From contig CM066919.1 in the NCBI GenBank assembly GCA_033964015.1, positions 18,788,146-18,852,145 on the forward strand: a stretch of DNA of 64,000 nucleotides, given 5' to 3'. The DNA comes from Scolanthus callimorphus. Taxonomy: Eukaryota > Cnidaria > Anthozoa > Actiniaria > Edwardsiidae. Under the pieces are notes generated by a model that did not search any database, had not been told where the DNA came from, and was given only the letters and a program-made list of their open reading frames with translations. Within the stretch, counting starts at the first letter, position 1. Each line of letters begins with the position of its first letter. Positions 43,901 to 53,127 of this stretch are shown one piece after another. Both the position numbers and the translations under genes were made by a program.

Positions 43901-44403
43901 CATGTGACGATTCCTGTGGCGTTGCTTTAATTTCACGTGGCGCAGCTCGCACATTCCGCTCCCCATTCATTCATATCATGTTCTTTTACTCAGGAACACA
44001 GCCATGGGTCTGTCTTCTATGTGCGCTCGTGTAGGTGCTCTACTCTCGCCATTTATTGTGATGGTGGTACGTATAAATCGTTTCCCTCTAAATAACAAAT
44101 TAAAGTTTCACATGACAATGTTCTTGGTTTTCTGCTATCTTTCTTTAGGCTCAGCTGCCAGGCCTTAGCATCACGCTACCCGTGACCATATTTGGTGTTC
44201 TCGCCCTAGTCTCCGCTCTAGCCACTCTTTGGCTTCCTGAGACGATCTTCGCCAACATGCACCAGACCATCGAGGAAGCCGAGTCCGCCAAGGAGGACTT
44301 TGGGCTACCGTGTTTGCGTCACCGTTCTCGCGACTTAGAGATGGTTGAAATGGCGCCTTTACAAGGCGAGGAGTCAGAGAACGGGAAACTCGCTCATGCA
44401 TGA
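31985..44403 (+). CDS. SLC22-type organic ion transporter, tandem copy 2 (one-base frameshift)
   Basis: Paralogue of the gene at 21097 with the same nine exons: 31985-32251, 34503-34649, 35860-36139, 36713-36964, 37509-37643, 40962-41041, 42257-42365, 43994-44066, 44149-44403. All splice sites are GT-AG and the protein is very similar (MAEKTPSQKHEF..., GWFADAWGRKT, PETARWLLAHERLEEAH, TTELFPTVVRNTAMGL, LPETIFANMHQTIEEAE). Exon 3 is 280 nt instead of 281: the end reads GTCATTTTTTTTTCTGG, one base shorter than the copy 1 counterpart, so the frame is lost and exon 4 opens with a stop. The total is 1598 nt. Conserved protein sequence in exons 4-9 argues for a working gene and either a sequencing error in the T run or a very young null allele. 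Intron 5 holds a large minisatellite. Confidence 0.9.
32541..33165 (-). mobile_element. 5'-truncated LINE 3' end with 12-bp target duplication
   Basis: On the minus strand a 112-codon frame (32981-32643) ends a LINE ORF2: NSRKCSFCNLNEIGDETHYL followed by MYCNHASFVHLREL, the CxxC...H...C motif found after the reverse transcriptase in CR1/L2-like elements. The 3' tail is (ATTATT)n after AATAAAG. GTTTTGGCATTA flanks both ends (32529-32540, 33166-33177), a 12-bp duplication expected of target-primed reverse transcription. It lies in intron 1 of SLC22 copy 2. Confidence 0.85.
33290..34445. mobile_element. Inverted-repeat element (family L/M) in intron 1 of copy 2
   Basis: Related arms with GGGAATTTCTGCAGAAAT, CATCCATGGGAAAAGCTGAA and their inverse occur at about 33360-33500 and 34317-34442. 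The DNA between includes a hairpin at 33683-33728 (GGCCATGTTGGAGCCCC and inverse) and TGACGTCAC. A similar arrangement is at 45595-45745 (CAGGGAATTTCTGCAGAAAC and inverse) and 46030-46560. No transposase is seen. Confidence 0.5.
35011..35252. mobile_element. Family N TIR element, 242 bp
   Basis: Shorter relative of 28140-28505 with the same ends; CTGTCCG flanks both sides (35004-35010, 35253-35259), again 7 bp. It lies in intron 2 of SLC22 copy 2 and is missing from copy 1 intron 2. Confidence 0.85.
36296..36405. mobile_element. Short MITE, about 110 bp
   Basis: The inverted ends ACACTTAATGACTGCTCCCG and the inverse CGGGAGTAGTCATTAAGTGT type (observed CCGAGGGAGTAGTCATTAAG) enclose repeats of TTTCCCTCGA. 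It sits in intron 3 of SLC22 copy 2. Confidence 0.6.
36948..37160 (+). repeat. Repeat array derived from the exon 4 splice donor, rich in CACGTG
   Basis: The last coding bases of exon 4 plus its donor (ATCACGTGCTACAATTG|GTAAGA) are followed by about seven degenerate versions (ATCACGTGCTACAACCTATA, ATCACGTGCTACAATTGGTG, and so on), giving about eight CACGTG E-box words in 200 bp. One stretch (37003-37075) repeats the last ~70 bp of exon 4, including a second donor GTGAG. Copy 1 has the start of the same array at 24475-24540. Confidence 0.8.
38499..40800 (+). repeat. 70-bp minisatellite, about 33 units
   Basis: The unit runs GGTCTTCCTCCGTTTCCTCT, CCCTTCGCCT(T/C)AACGTCATC, CTTCTTTTTCTCCTTTAGCT, CC(T/C)TCCTCTT. 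The units are nearly identical, with a few diagnostic variants at multiples of 70 bp (CACTTCGCCTCAACG at 39222, 39642 and 39852, i.e. 420 and 210 bp apart). Each unit ends a polypyrimidine run with TTTAG, so it mimics a 3' splice site. It lies in intron 5 of SLC22 copy 2; 37644-38498 holds older, diverged units. The unit length is not a multiple of three, so no long protein is encoded. Confidence 0.95.
41427..41563. mobile_element. Palindromic MITE, about 137 bp
   Basis: The ends GTTCATGTTCGCGGCGTAAA and the inverse near TTTACGCCCAAGAACATCAAC continue through TTTTGGGCCC / GGGCCCAAAA, with an inner TTTTAGCCTGATCGCAG loop. It lies in intron 6 of SLC22 copy 2. Confidence 0.7.
41659..42116. mobile_element. 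Family P TIR element, 458 bp
   Basis: The ends TAATCCCGGAGGGGGGGATA and the inverse (CCCCCCCTCCGGGTTATAAT) continue with TTTTTTGACCGGGGATGATC. GGTATCTTTTAGGGGTGA is repeated internally. Half copies are at 46800-46870 and 47515-47600. It lies in intron 6 of SLC22 copy 2. Confidence 0.7.
42701..43896. mobile_element. 1.2-kb TIR element private to SLC22 copy 2, with nested family J MITE
   Basis: CATTCCCAGAAATATTGG at 42701 and its inverse CCAATATTTCTGGGAATG ending 43896 bound the segment. The paralogous intron of copy 1 lacks it: GAAGATTGTATCTTAAAATT runs on within 25 bp into ATACATGGGACGATACC, which matches the copy 2 flanks. Inside lies a 219-bp family J MITE (42828-43046) with the ends CAACCTCGTACCC and GGGTACGAGATTG and the 10-bp flanking repeat ATTCAGTAGA (42818-42827, 43047-43056). 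No transposase frame is recognised. Confidence 0.7.
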
Positions 44404-47400
44404 ATTTATTTATTGATAGCAAGTGTAAAGTGAGCTTCTCTTGTAGCCAAGGTCATAAGCTCATTAAAGAGGAGCGTCCATCTAGGGGTAGGAAGGTGTA
44501 AGTTATTTTTAGAAGAATAGATTTGCCGCTTGAATATTAAAACTTATCTGAACAAAGCATACACTACATGCATTCCAATTGCCTGAGCGAACGTTCAACG
44601 TAAGCTTTGCATGTAAATTTGAAACTAAAAATAACTTCATACATAGACCAGAAGCCCTTGCAAATTGCTGTTAGGCTCAAATGTTCATAATACCCCCGAA
44701 AACAGAAAGATATCACAATTTTCTGAAACATTTAATGATATAAAGGAAGCAAATCCTTGTTAGCCTCCTCAAAGAAATGAAACGAGGCAAAAATATGGTA
44801 TATTTTGTGTGTACAGCGCGGTCGTCATGCTTCGTTGCACCAGATTGCATTATAGTCCGTGAGGGAAAACACGCAAGCCGTCTAAAATTGGAATTTCCTC
44901 CTCTAACATGTTCAATTGATACAGCTTCTTACCTAAATGTTTTGCAGACATCATACCAGCAGCCTTCAACATTCAAGTCTTTTCAAACTGTCTTCAAAAG
45001 CCGTTTTCTTATTAGATTTAGCCCGGATCCCTTTGTACCGCACGATACCGCACTAGTGGATCCCTTTGCGGAGATTCCACAAAACTACCACAAAACATTA
45101 TCGAAATACACCACGTTTGGTACCTACGGAAAGCTCAATAAATTCTCTATCGAACCCTGCTATTTCTAATAAGTCACTGTAAAACCAGCGCATGCTATTT
45201 GTGATCGAAACTGCTGAACGGGTTACTTATTAGCCAAATTTGAGAGATTTCGGCATGTAAAATATCTCGCATTTCACATAAGGTCATATAACGCCAAATC
45301 GCCGTGCATTTTCCAAGGCGCTGTAACACTGTGAAAACATAGGAGATGGACACTCTGGACGCTCCTTAGCGTTTTACATCAATAAAAAGGGATGCATATA
45401 AAACAGTCTAGTTTTACCAAATATCTCGCACTTTTGCTAGTAAATCGTGTGCAAACTCCTGACATGAATAACGGAGCCAATCACTAGAAGCGAGTAGCCA
45501 GCCAGCTGCGAATGGCTGTGTATGGTATCTCTTTTACAATGCAATTTGTATGCAGTTTTCTGTTGTTCGCGCCATCGTTGCCCCGGCCGGGTCCACCACA
45601 GGGAATTTCTGCAGAAACCCATTCATGGGAAATGGGAAGTGTTCGGGTGTACCATGGCTATACATGTGAATTCTGAACACTTCACATTCTTGTGTCATGG
45701 GAAACTCAGCTTTTCTCATGAATGGGTTTCTGCAGAAATTGTCTGTGTGCACTAAGGAGGAATTTGGGAACGGAGACGGTCGGAACATCGCATGCCATGC
45801 AGGAAGAGGAACTACAAGATGCAGAAAAGGATTAGCTTACACAGTCTTCATTTGTAGTAGATACAGTAGATAAGTATCAGACGATCAGACGCTCTGCGCA
45901 ATCTCGTAGGATAATGGTTAACTATTTACAGGCTGTTTTGAAGGAGTTCTCAAAATGGCGGCTCGCTCGCGACTTACAGTATCAAAAGAAGAAATTATAG
46001 ATCGTTTTCAGCGTTAAATCAGATCTTTGCTCGCTAGATTAAAACACATTTCATTAGATGTATCTGAAAGAGGACTAAAAACTATGTAATTCTGCCAAGT
46101 TTTATCCGCATAGAATATTGGGTATCCGAGATATACGCATTTGAACACCAATTTTATTTACAGTGAAATGTATGGCGCCGCCATCTTGGTGCACCTCTGT
46201 GGTGCACCAAGATGGCCGCCAAATGATCGACTGTCGCAAAAGTGTACAAAAACTACAAATATTCATTCAAATTCAGCTGTAATGCATATATATTCACTTC
46301 TATAACAGACTGGAATAGTTTAGATTGTCAAACTGACGAATTTGAGAAAATTATGGCCTCCCAAAAATCGTGACAAGTATTGCGTGACAAAACTTGTTTT
46401 ATTCGTATCTTCAGGGCAAAATTACAGATGTTCATAAAAGTTGGCATGGACACCCGCTAGAGGTAGCTAGAAATGACACAAAAGCACAAAGGGATAGCGA
46501 TCATAGTTTCAAAGTTAGAAATTGTATGACGTCACATGAAAACGATCTATAGCAATAAATGAATCAGTGGAAAGATATGTTACTTTTATGTTGCTGAATG
46601 GAAAGATGGTAATTGATCATCGGATCTCATAGAGCGGTTTTCACATGACTGTCTTGAGTAATTTCAAATTGGTGCGGTAATTGCGATTGGTTCGGGTTGT
46701 ATTCCGCCGCAAACAAACGGCTTATTCGGTCCCTCCTATACTACTGCCGTCTACACGAGCAATTTCCCCTTGACAATGTTTCCTTGACAAGAAAAAAAAA
46801 TTTACCCTAAAAGATACCCTCCCTTAAAAAGACCCCCTCCCCTGGAATTCCCAACCTCATAAAGGACCCCCTCCCATGGAATTTCCATTTTTTTCTGGCA
46901 GAATACCATGGAAAGTCTATTTCTTGATAAAATGTCCCTGGAAAGTCACCATTTTTACCCTTGGAATTTCCAATCTCCAGACACACCCCCTCCCGTGGAA
47001 TTTTCAGAGTCCAATACAACCCCCCTGGAAAATTTTCCATAGGTCCTCAACCTCCCCCCCCCGGTGCGGTTTAAAAATGCAATCAGCCATTGTCAGGCAA
47101 CTATATTTCCCCTTGGCCATGAGGGGGGGATTTTGTCGCTTTTGAAAGATAGCACTTACCCGCGCGTCTACCCTTGGGACTTGTATGGTCAGTGGTATTC
47201 TCTACAATAACATTTTCCCGCCGTTGGATGTGACAAAACTACTCGTGGCCGTGCCTCAATTGCGAAAACTTTATACCGTCATTAAAGCCCCAAAAAACGA
47301 AATCTCTGGGTTGCAAAACTTGCCTGCATATTATGCGCGTGAAATACAAACAATTACATATAAGTAAACAATGGACAGTTTGACAAATTCGCCTGGGTCC

Positions 47401-48290
47401 CCGGGGTCGCACCCTGGGGGAAACCGCTGATACAAGCATTACTCTTTCTCTTTCTTGAAGGTTTGTCGCAGAGAGCTGGAAACGATACCAATCGCCCTTA
47501 AATTTTATTGCAGATCAAGGTCACCCCTAAAAGAGACCAAAACCCGTGATAGATACGACGATCATATCCTCCGACCAAAAAATATCCCCCCTTCCCACCT
47601 CCCGGCAACTTCCTTGACAATTTTGCCTTGCGTTTTTGTGTTTGTATCTAATCATCGTTTGGCGCTAAAACAGATCACTTCTGGCAAATATTTGTTGCTC
47701 GTCTACACGATCCGCGTTTCCTTGTGAAGGAAACATTGTCAAGAAAGAAATGCTCGTGCAGACCGTACTTTATGGAATCACTCTCCTGCTCCCAGTTTTC
47801 AGACAGATCAACATTTGTCGATTGTATTCCTAATATTGCCTAATAAACTCGCTATGCCAACTGCAATAATGACAGTTTCTGGTAGACCTCGATAGACTGT
47901 TTTGCGTCGGAGCTGGCGTATTATAAATTGTAAATTGGAAACAAAACTTTCACATATGCTGTGTATGCACTTGTAACAACACAGTGGATATCAAATGGGA
48001 TGCGTGTTGTTTCTTTGATTCCATAGAATACTCGACTGCCAAAATCGTTATTGCTATATAAATAAACAACGTTTATCTGACAGTAGCTCTTCCCTACAGT
48101 AGTAAAGGTCATCACAATGGAAACACGCCACCAGCCAGCACGCCTTAAAGGAATACAAATCAAGCGCCAGAAGTAGGACTCGTAGCAAAGCGGAAATAGA
48201 GCGTCTGTTCTTTGAACCTAGGAAATTCCTAGAACTTGGTTCACTCCTAGAACTACACTTAACGTACAGTTGAGAATCTCTTTAGTCGCA
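44404..48290. other. Intergenic, repeats only
   Basis: A 130-codon frame (44777-45169) matches no family and is probably chance. Inverted-repeat DNA occurs at 45595-45745 and 46030-46560, the latter with a 20-bp-stem hairpin at 46175-46220 (GCCGCCATCTTGGTGCACC). About 46750-47765 may be one element: CTACACGAGCAATTTCCCCT on the left and ...AAGAAATGCTCGTGCAGAC on the right; it includes P-like halves and GGAATTTCCA words (46845-47050). Confidence 0.5.
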
Positions 48291-48293
48291 AAC

Positions 48294-49296
48294 ATGGCCT
48301 CGACAAAAGCACCAAATCACATACTTGTTGATAGCGCTGATAGTCTCAAGGACATCATATCGGAGCTCAAACAGTCTTTAGAACGCAACACTGTTTTAGC
48401 TGTTGATTGCGAAGGTGTTTCTCTTTCAAGAAAGGGAACATTGACCATTGTTACAGTCGCACTTCCAGAGAAAGCATACATATTTGATGTACTTAAACTA
48501 GGACAAGCTACATTCAACAGTGGGCTTGGCGAAATCCTTGAAGATAAATCCCGAGAGAAGTTGATGTTTGATTGCCGAGAAGACTCAGACGCGTTATGGC
48601 ATCAGTTCCACGTCAAACTCACGGGAGTCTTGGACCTGCAGCTCCTTGAAGTCATCTTCCGCCGAGAAATGGACGGTACAGCTGTAAGTATGGCCGCTAA
48701 TAGAACAAACGCCGCAGTCAAAGAACAAATGAGGTAGAAAGGTTACACGGGTTTCTCTGCTGCTTGGAGCTGTACGTAAAAGACGAAGGTTGGATCAAGA
48801 CAAAGGAAAAGGGAACGAAGTTGTTAAGAAGTGACGTGGAATTGTGGAAAAAGAGGCCATTGTCAAAAAGCTGGTAGAATACTGTGTAGTGGATACAGTA
48901 GCGATGTTCAGCTTGTATGAAAAGATGAAAGACGTGAATGGAGGGGAGAAAGCTCGTCTTTGCGTCGCTTCTGAGAGGTATGTTGACTTCTATCGTGGAA
49001 GAAGTGACAGAAAGTACAACAGAGACAATTACGAAAAGAATGCGTTTCTTCCACTGGACATCATCCCTGAGAAAGGCAATCTCGGTTTTCCGTACGCAGA
49101 TACTCAGTGTACCTGCTGTTCTCGCAAGTTCCCACGAGAGGAGTTCAGCAAGACGCAGTTGAGGGCAGGGGAGCAGAAATGTAGAGTGTGTAAGGAGATG
49201 AAGCGTCTCGCAGATGTAGACGAAAATAGGTTAGATAATTGGAGTCGCGAAGAAGAGAACGTATACTACGAATCTGAAGACGAATTCGGGTGGTAA
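48294..49296 (+). CDS. EXD1-like 3'-5' exonuclease with C-terminal Stc1-like zinc finger (two frame breaks)
   Basis: A DEDDy 3'-5' exonuclease of the EXD1/EXDL group; EXD1 is an RNA-binding piRNA-pathway factor in animals, so an RNA role is likely but inferred. No introns are seen. From ATG 48294 (MASTKAPNH): exo I motif LAVDCEGVS (Asp38, Glu40), exo II region KLMFDCREDSDALWHQF, then LDLQLLEVIFRREM. The frame stops at 48735 (ATGAGG|TAG); the next frame continues EVERLHGFLCCLELYVKDE to WKKRPLS, and a third gives KKLVEYCVVDTVAMFSLYEK (exo III, Tyr...Asp). Both breaks would be explained by one lost base in short runs (GG at 48730, AAAAA at 48867). The tail has CTCCSRKFPREEFSKTQLRA and QKCRVCKEMKR, a CxxC-x22-CxxC finger like Stc1, and ends in acidic EDEFGW. 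It may be a retrocopy. Confidence 0.8.
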
Positions 49297-49333
49297 TAGA
49301 TTTAGACCTTGGCTTCCTGTTCGATATCGGTTA

Positions 49334-50061
49334 GGGACCGGTAATTATTTATTGCCCGGGGGGGGGGGGGGGGGGGATTTAGGGGGGGATCACTTCACTT
49401 GGGGGGAGCGAAAGGGGGGATCTCTCAAAACCCAAAGCCCTGAAAAGGGGGATCACGCGCATAAAGAAGAAATCTAGTACAGCTTTTAGTAGTTATTCCA
49501 ACAACTTCTCTATCATTTGCATTTTTCTTCCTCACTTCACTCAAATAACTCTACCAAAAATGCCTGCAGTGATAGGCCTGGCGGCCGGACAGTCACTATG
49601 TTCGAAAAAGAAGAGTAAGCGTGTGTTCGACGACGTTACAGCATAAATAAATTCGTCATTTGGGCCGCGCTTCACGCAAATGAATAATAATTATTTCGTC
49701 TAGTTTCGGTGCGCAATTGCGCGCATGAATAATAAAACCTACAGGATTTGTTTAAAAAACGGAATGTCCATCTACACTTTCTTGATGAAAGTACTTTTTC
49801 AATGACATGGCTTGATAAAATTCTTGATGAAATTCGGGCGCGCTCTCGCGCGCAACGACAGAAAAGTACGATCCCCTCTATCTGTTAATTGTCTTCTACT
49901 AGGTTAAATAGGGGGCGGGGGGGATCACGAAAACGTTTAATTGCTCTGAGGGGGGATCACATTAATCATTGTAATAGAGGGATGATCACTGCATTTTGAC
50001 CTTGTATTACCCAAAATCCTCTGCCCCCCCCCCCCCCCCCCGATAAATAATGGCCGCTCCC
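49334..50061. mobile_element. Family A transposon, PIF/Harbinger-like, 728 bp
   Basis: The ends are GGGACCGGTAATTATTTATT and GATAAATAATGGCCGCTCCC; TTA flanks both sides (49331-49333, 50062-50064). The interior is the reverse complement of 22476-23312 (for example TGATCACTGCATTTTGACCT and GCGCGCAACG). It inserted about 40 bp after the exonuclease stop codon. Long G and C runs lie just inside the ends. Confidence 0.85.
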
Positions 50062-50085
50062 TTAGTTCTCAGCTTCATAGGCGGC

Positions 50086-50233
50086 GCAGGACCATTAAAA
50101 GTGGGGGTGCTCATTAGTAAGGATGTATGGGAAGAGTGAAAACACAAAATACAGTAAATGTATGAAAATTTGACGAAAAGTGGGGTTCTCGAGCACTCCT
50201 CCCCCCCCCCCCCCCCAGGGTCCGCCGCCTATG
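50086..50233. mobile_element. Family K-related element, 148 bp
   Basis: The ends CATAGGCGGCGCAGGACC and GGGTCCGCCGCCTATG are flanked by AGCTT on both sides (50081-50085, 50234-50238). ATACAGTAAATGTATG and the C run match the interior of the other K elements. DNA from 50240 to 50820 shows no gene. Confidence 0.75.
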
Positions 50234-50924
50234 AGCTTATAAGAAATCATTGTACGTTGCCGTAGTACGTTGCTAGAAACTATAGTTGAATAATACTCCT
50301 AGGAGATCGATATCTTTACAACTCTAGTGTACTCTCTCAGGTTATATCTATCTATCGGCGAAATATGGTGCCTAAGTGTTTGTTAACCACGGATTATGGA
50401 GTTCGTAATAGATTGTAAACATTTTTGACAACAATAGAGCGTAGTTATTTATCACAGAGAATCTGACCGCAAAATACACAAACGCAAAATTTCAGTAAAG
50501 AGTTGCACCGTCACAACTGTCCGGTTGTAGCCCGCGATACGTCACGGGGCAAATAGACCAAAACACAATCATGGACGCTGTTTTTTAGGCCCTTTTTAGG
50601 ATTACACCTTGTAATGTCAAAAGTGATTTCTACAGTTTTTAACAGCACAATTTGTAATAAGAGTAAAGGGGAGCTGAGCTTTTGTGCTATGAATGTCCAA
50701 TAAAATCAGTAAAATCACGGTAGTAAGTCTGATTATATGCGGTTTTGCCCAGGACATGTTTTTTTTGTTCACGATCTTATCCTCTACACGGATGACTTCT
50801 TATCTTGGCGTTTTCGACTCATGCATGGAAGGGGCGGACCATTTGATCTTTGTGGGGGGGGGGGGGGGGTCTGGCTTATATAATATAGAACTCTTACAAA
50901 ATTAGATTATGTGGCCATATTTTA

Positions 50925-51655
50925 CAAATAGAAAGAGGGCGTTACAGTAAAAACTATGTGAGCCCTGAACAAAGAAAATGCCCCTATTATTGTCACGTTA
51001 TGGAAAACGAAGAACATTTCTAATCAACTGCTCTCTTTTTTTCTAGTAGACGGAACCTTCTTTTTCAAAAACTAAATAAGAAATACATAACTTTCAAGAA
51101 TTAAATTCACCTTAAACAACGAAAGCACAGCCAAATATATTTATGATTGCTTCGCCATAAGGCAAACCTGGCCAATTTAGATATTTATATAATGTTTAGA
51201 GGCTACGCCTATGTACTCTTTGTATATGGTTCTCTAACATACTCTCTGTCTGTCTGTCTGTGCTTTTACGAAAAAATGAAAAAATGAATTAATGGTCCGC
51301 CCCTAAGATCATCCGGCATCCACAGTTTTTTCGGCTCCATATCCAACATCCATATTATGGGTATTCAACATCCACTTGACATCTTAAACAACGAAAGCAC
51401 AGCCAAATATATGTATGATTGCTTCGCCATAAGGCAAACCTGGCCAATTTAGATATTTATATAATGTTTAGAGGCTACGCCTATGTACTCTTTGTATATG
51501 GTTCTCTAACATACTCTCTGTCTGTCTGTCTGTGCTTTTACGAAAAAATGAAAAAATGAATTAATGGTCCGCCCCTAAGATCATCCGGCATCCACAGTTT
51601 TTTCGGCTCCATATCCAACATCCATATTATGGGTATTCAACATCCACTTGACATC
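50925..51655 (+). mobile_element. Decayed LINE 3' end with a 272-bp tandem duplication
   Basis: From about 50930 the frame reads CPYYCHVMENEEHF then a stop, the post-RT CxxxC...H finger of a LINE ORF2. The 3' part is present twice, 51111-51382 and 51383-51655, differing at about one base (TATATTTATG versus TATATGTATG); both contain GTCTGTCTGTCTGT and AAAAAATGAAAAAATGAA. The words GGGGCGGACCATTTGA at 50831 and TGGTCCGCCCC at 51293 may be inverted ends of another element around it. Confidence 0.65.
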
Positions 51656-52472
51656 TGGTATCCACCCACAAATAATCCAACATCCGTATATTGGTGTTAG
51701 AGCGTATTTCGTATTTCAGATAAGTGCCAAGGAAATACACTTGAGCCAATCAGGAGTGAGATCAAATCAACTGACCAATCAGTGGACGAAGTACGACTTG
51801 CGTTTTGTCATGGTTCAAAAAAGACCAAGTTTTCACATCTAAATTCGTCGCGCTGCATTGCAACGAAAACGCAGTCAATTGCACCGGCGAAGGCCCGGAT
51901 GGTTTTTGTGTGGAAAAACAGGAAACCCCGAAATCAAAATGTTTTCATAATTCCCAGCGCCAAACAATGATTTGGCTGTATTTGTGTCACTTTTCTTGTA
52001 GTTAAAAGAAAGAAAAAAAAAAACAGGACCATACTTCCAGACATCTCCCCGAGAGCTGAAGCATCGTATGGCGACCGTACGGTGCTTACGTCCACGCCAG
52101 AGATTTAAGCCCTGACAGCCGCTATCCCGAGAGGGAGTTCAGTTAATTGCCCAATAGCGACTCAGTGACCTAGCAGTGAGAGCACGCCCGGCCACCAGAC
52201 CATTTACGGACGCCCCTTGTATGAGTAGTGAACAATCAACCTTATCCCTATAGTTATCTGCTACCCCAAGGTATTTATAGGTCAGAAAGTCGACAGTGGG
52301 ATCCATGTGGGATACTTGTTGCTTAGTCTTACTCGATATCTTATTCGTTGATTTATTATTCAATAATTCTTTATCGTTGTAACTATTTTCTTTGACAGTG
52401 CATATAACATGCCCTTTGTTTGCAACTTTCCATTTACGCATGCGCATCAGCATTACCAAGGAGCCTCTGGTG

Positions 52473-52553
52473 GCAATCTCGTTCCCAGAGCCATGCATTT
52501 TCTGCGCATGCGTCGACATGCGCAGAAAATGCAGGGCTCTGGGAACGAGATTG
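52473..52553. mobile_element. Family J MITE, 81 bp, almost pure palindrome
   Basis: The arm CAATCTCGTTCCCAGAGCC ... TTTTCTGCGCATG folds on its inverse around TCGA. CCTCTGGTG flanks both sides (52464-52472, 52554-52562), 9 bp, matching the other family J copies. It is an internally deleted Mutator-like element reduced to its ends. Confidence 0.8.
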
Positions 52554-53127
52554 CCTCTGGTGACGGCGATTGACGGATGCCCGAGATTTGAGACAGAACC
52601 GTTGGGAGAAACAACTTTCTGTGCATGCTCAAACGTTCAAAATCAGCCAATCAGGGAAGGCCCTCAAATGGATGTCTCCAGAGCCTCCCCTGCGAGCAGA
52701 CAAGCAGGGGAGCTCTGGGCACATACATACATATTTAGCCACGGATTTACAACAGCTGTTCTGTTGCTATAAAAAAACATATGGTTTCCATGGAAACCGT
52801 GTATAGCGCTGTCCGCTGTCGTCATCCATTGTTATTGTGCCAACCAGAGATCGATTGGTTCACAGAACAAAGGGCGCTATTCAATCTACGGTTGGCACAT
52901 TAGCATTAAAAAGGCAATGTTGATAAACAGTGAATAGCACTATACATGCATGCACAAACTAATTATAAAAGTGCTATAAAATTACAAAAGGTGCAATATA
53001 CTGATTTTTAAGCTTGACTCGACTTATTTAGTAAAGATTTGAAACCACCAGAGATTTTCATTAATCATTTCCGGTTGCAAATCATTCCAAAGGCTGGCAT
53101 AACGGTAACGCAGGCTTCTCTGGTTTG

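Noticed and set aside
44777..45169. 130-codon open frame as a gene after SLC22 copy 2
   Set aside because: No recognisable domain, no splice context and no paralogous counterpart behind copy 1; probably chance.
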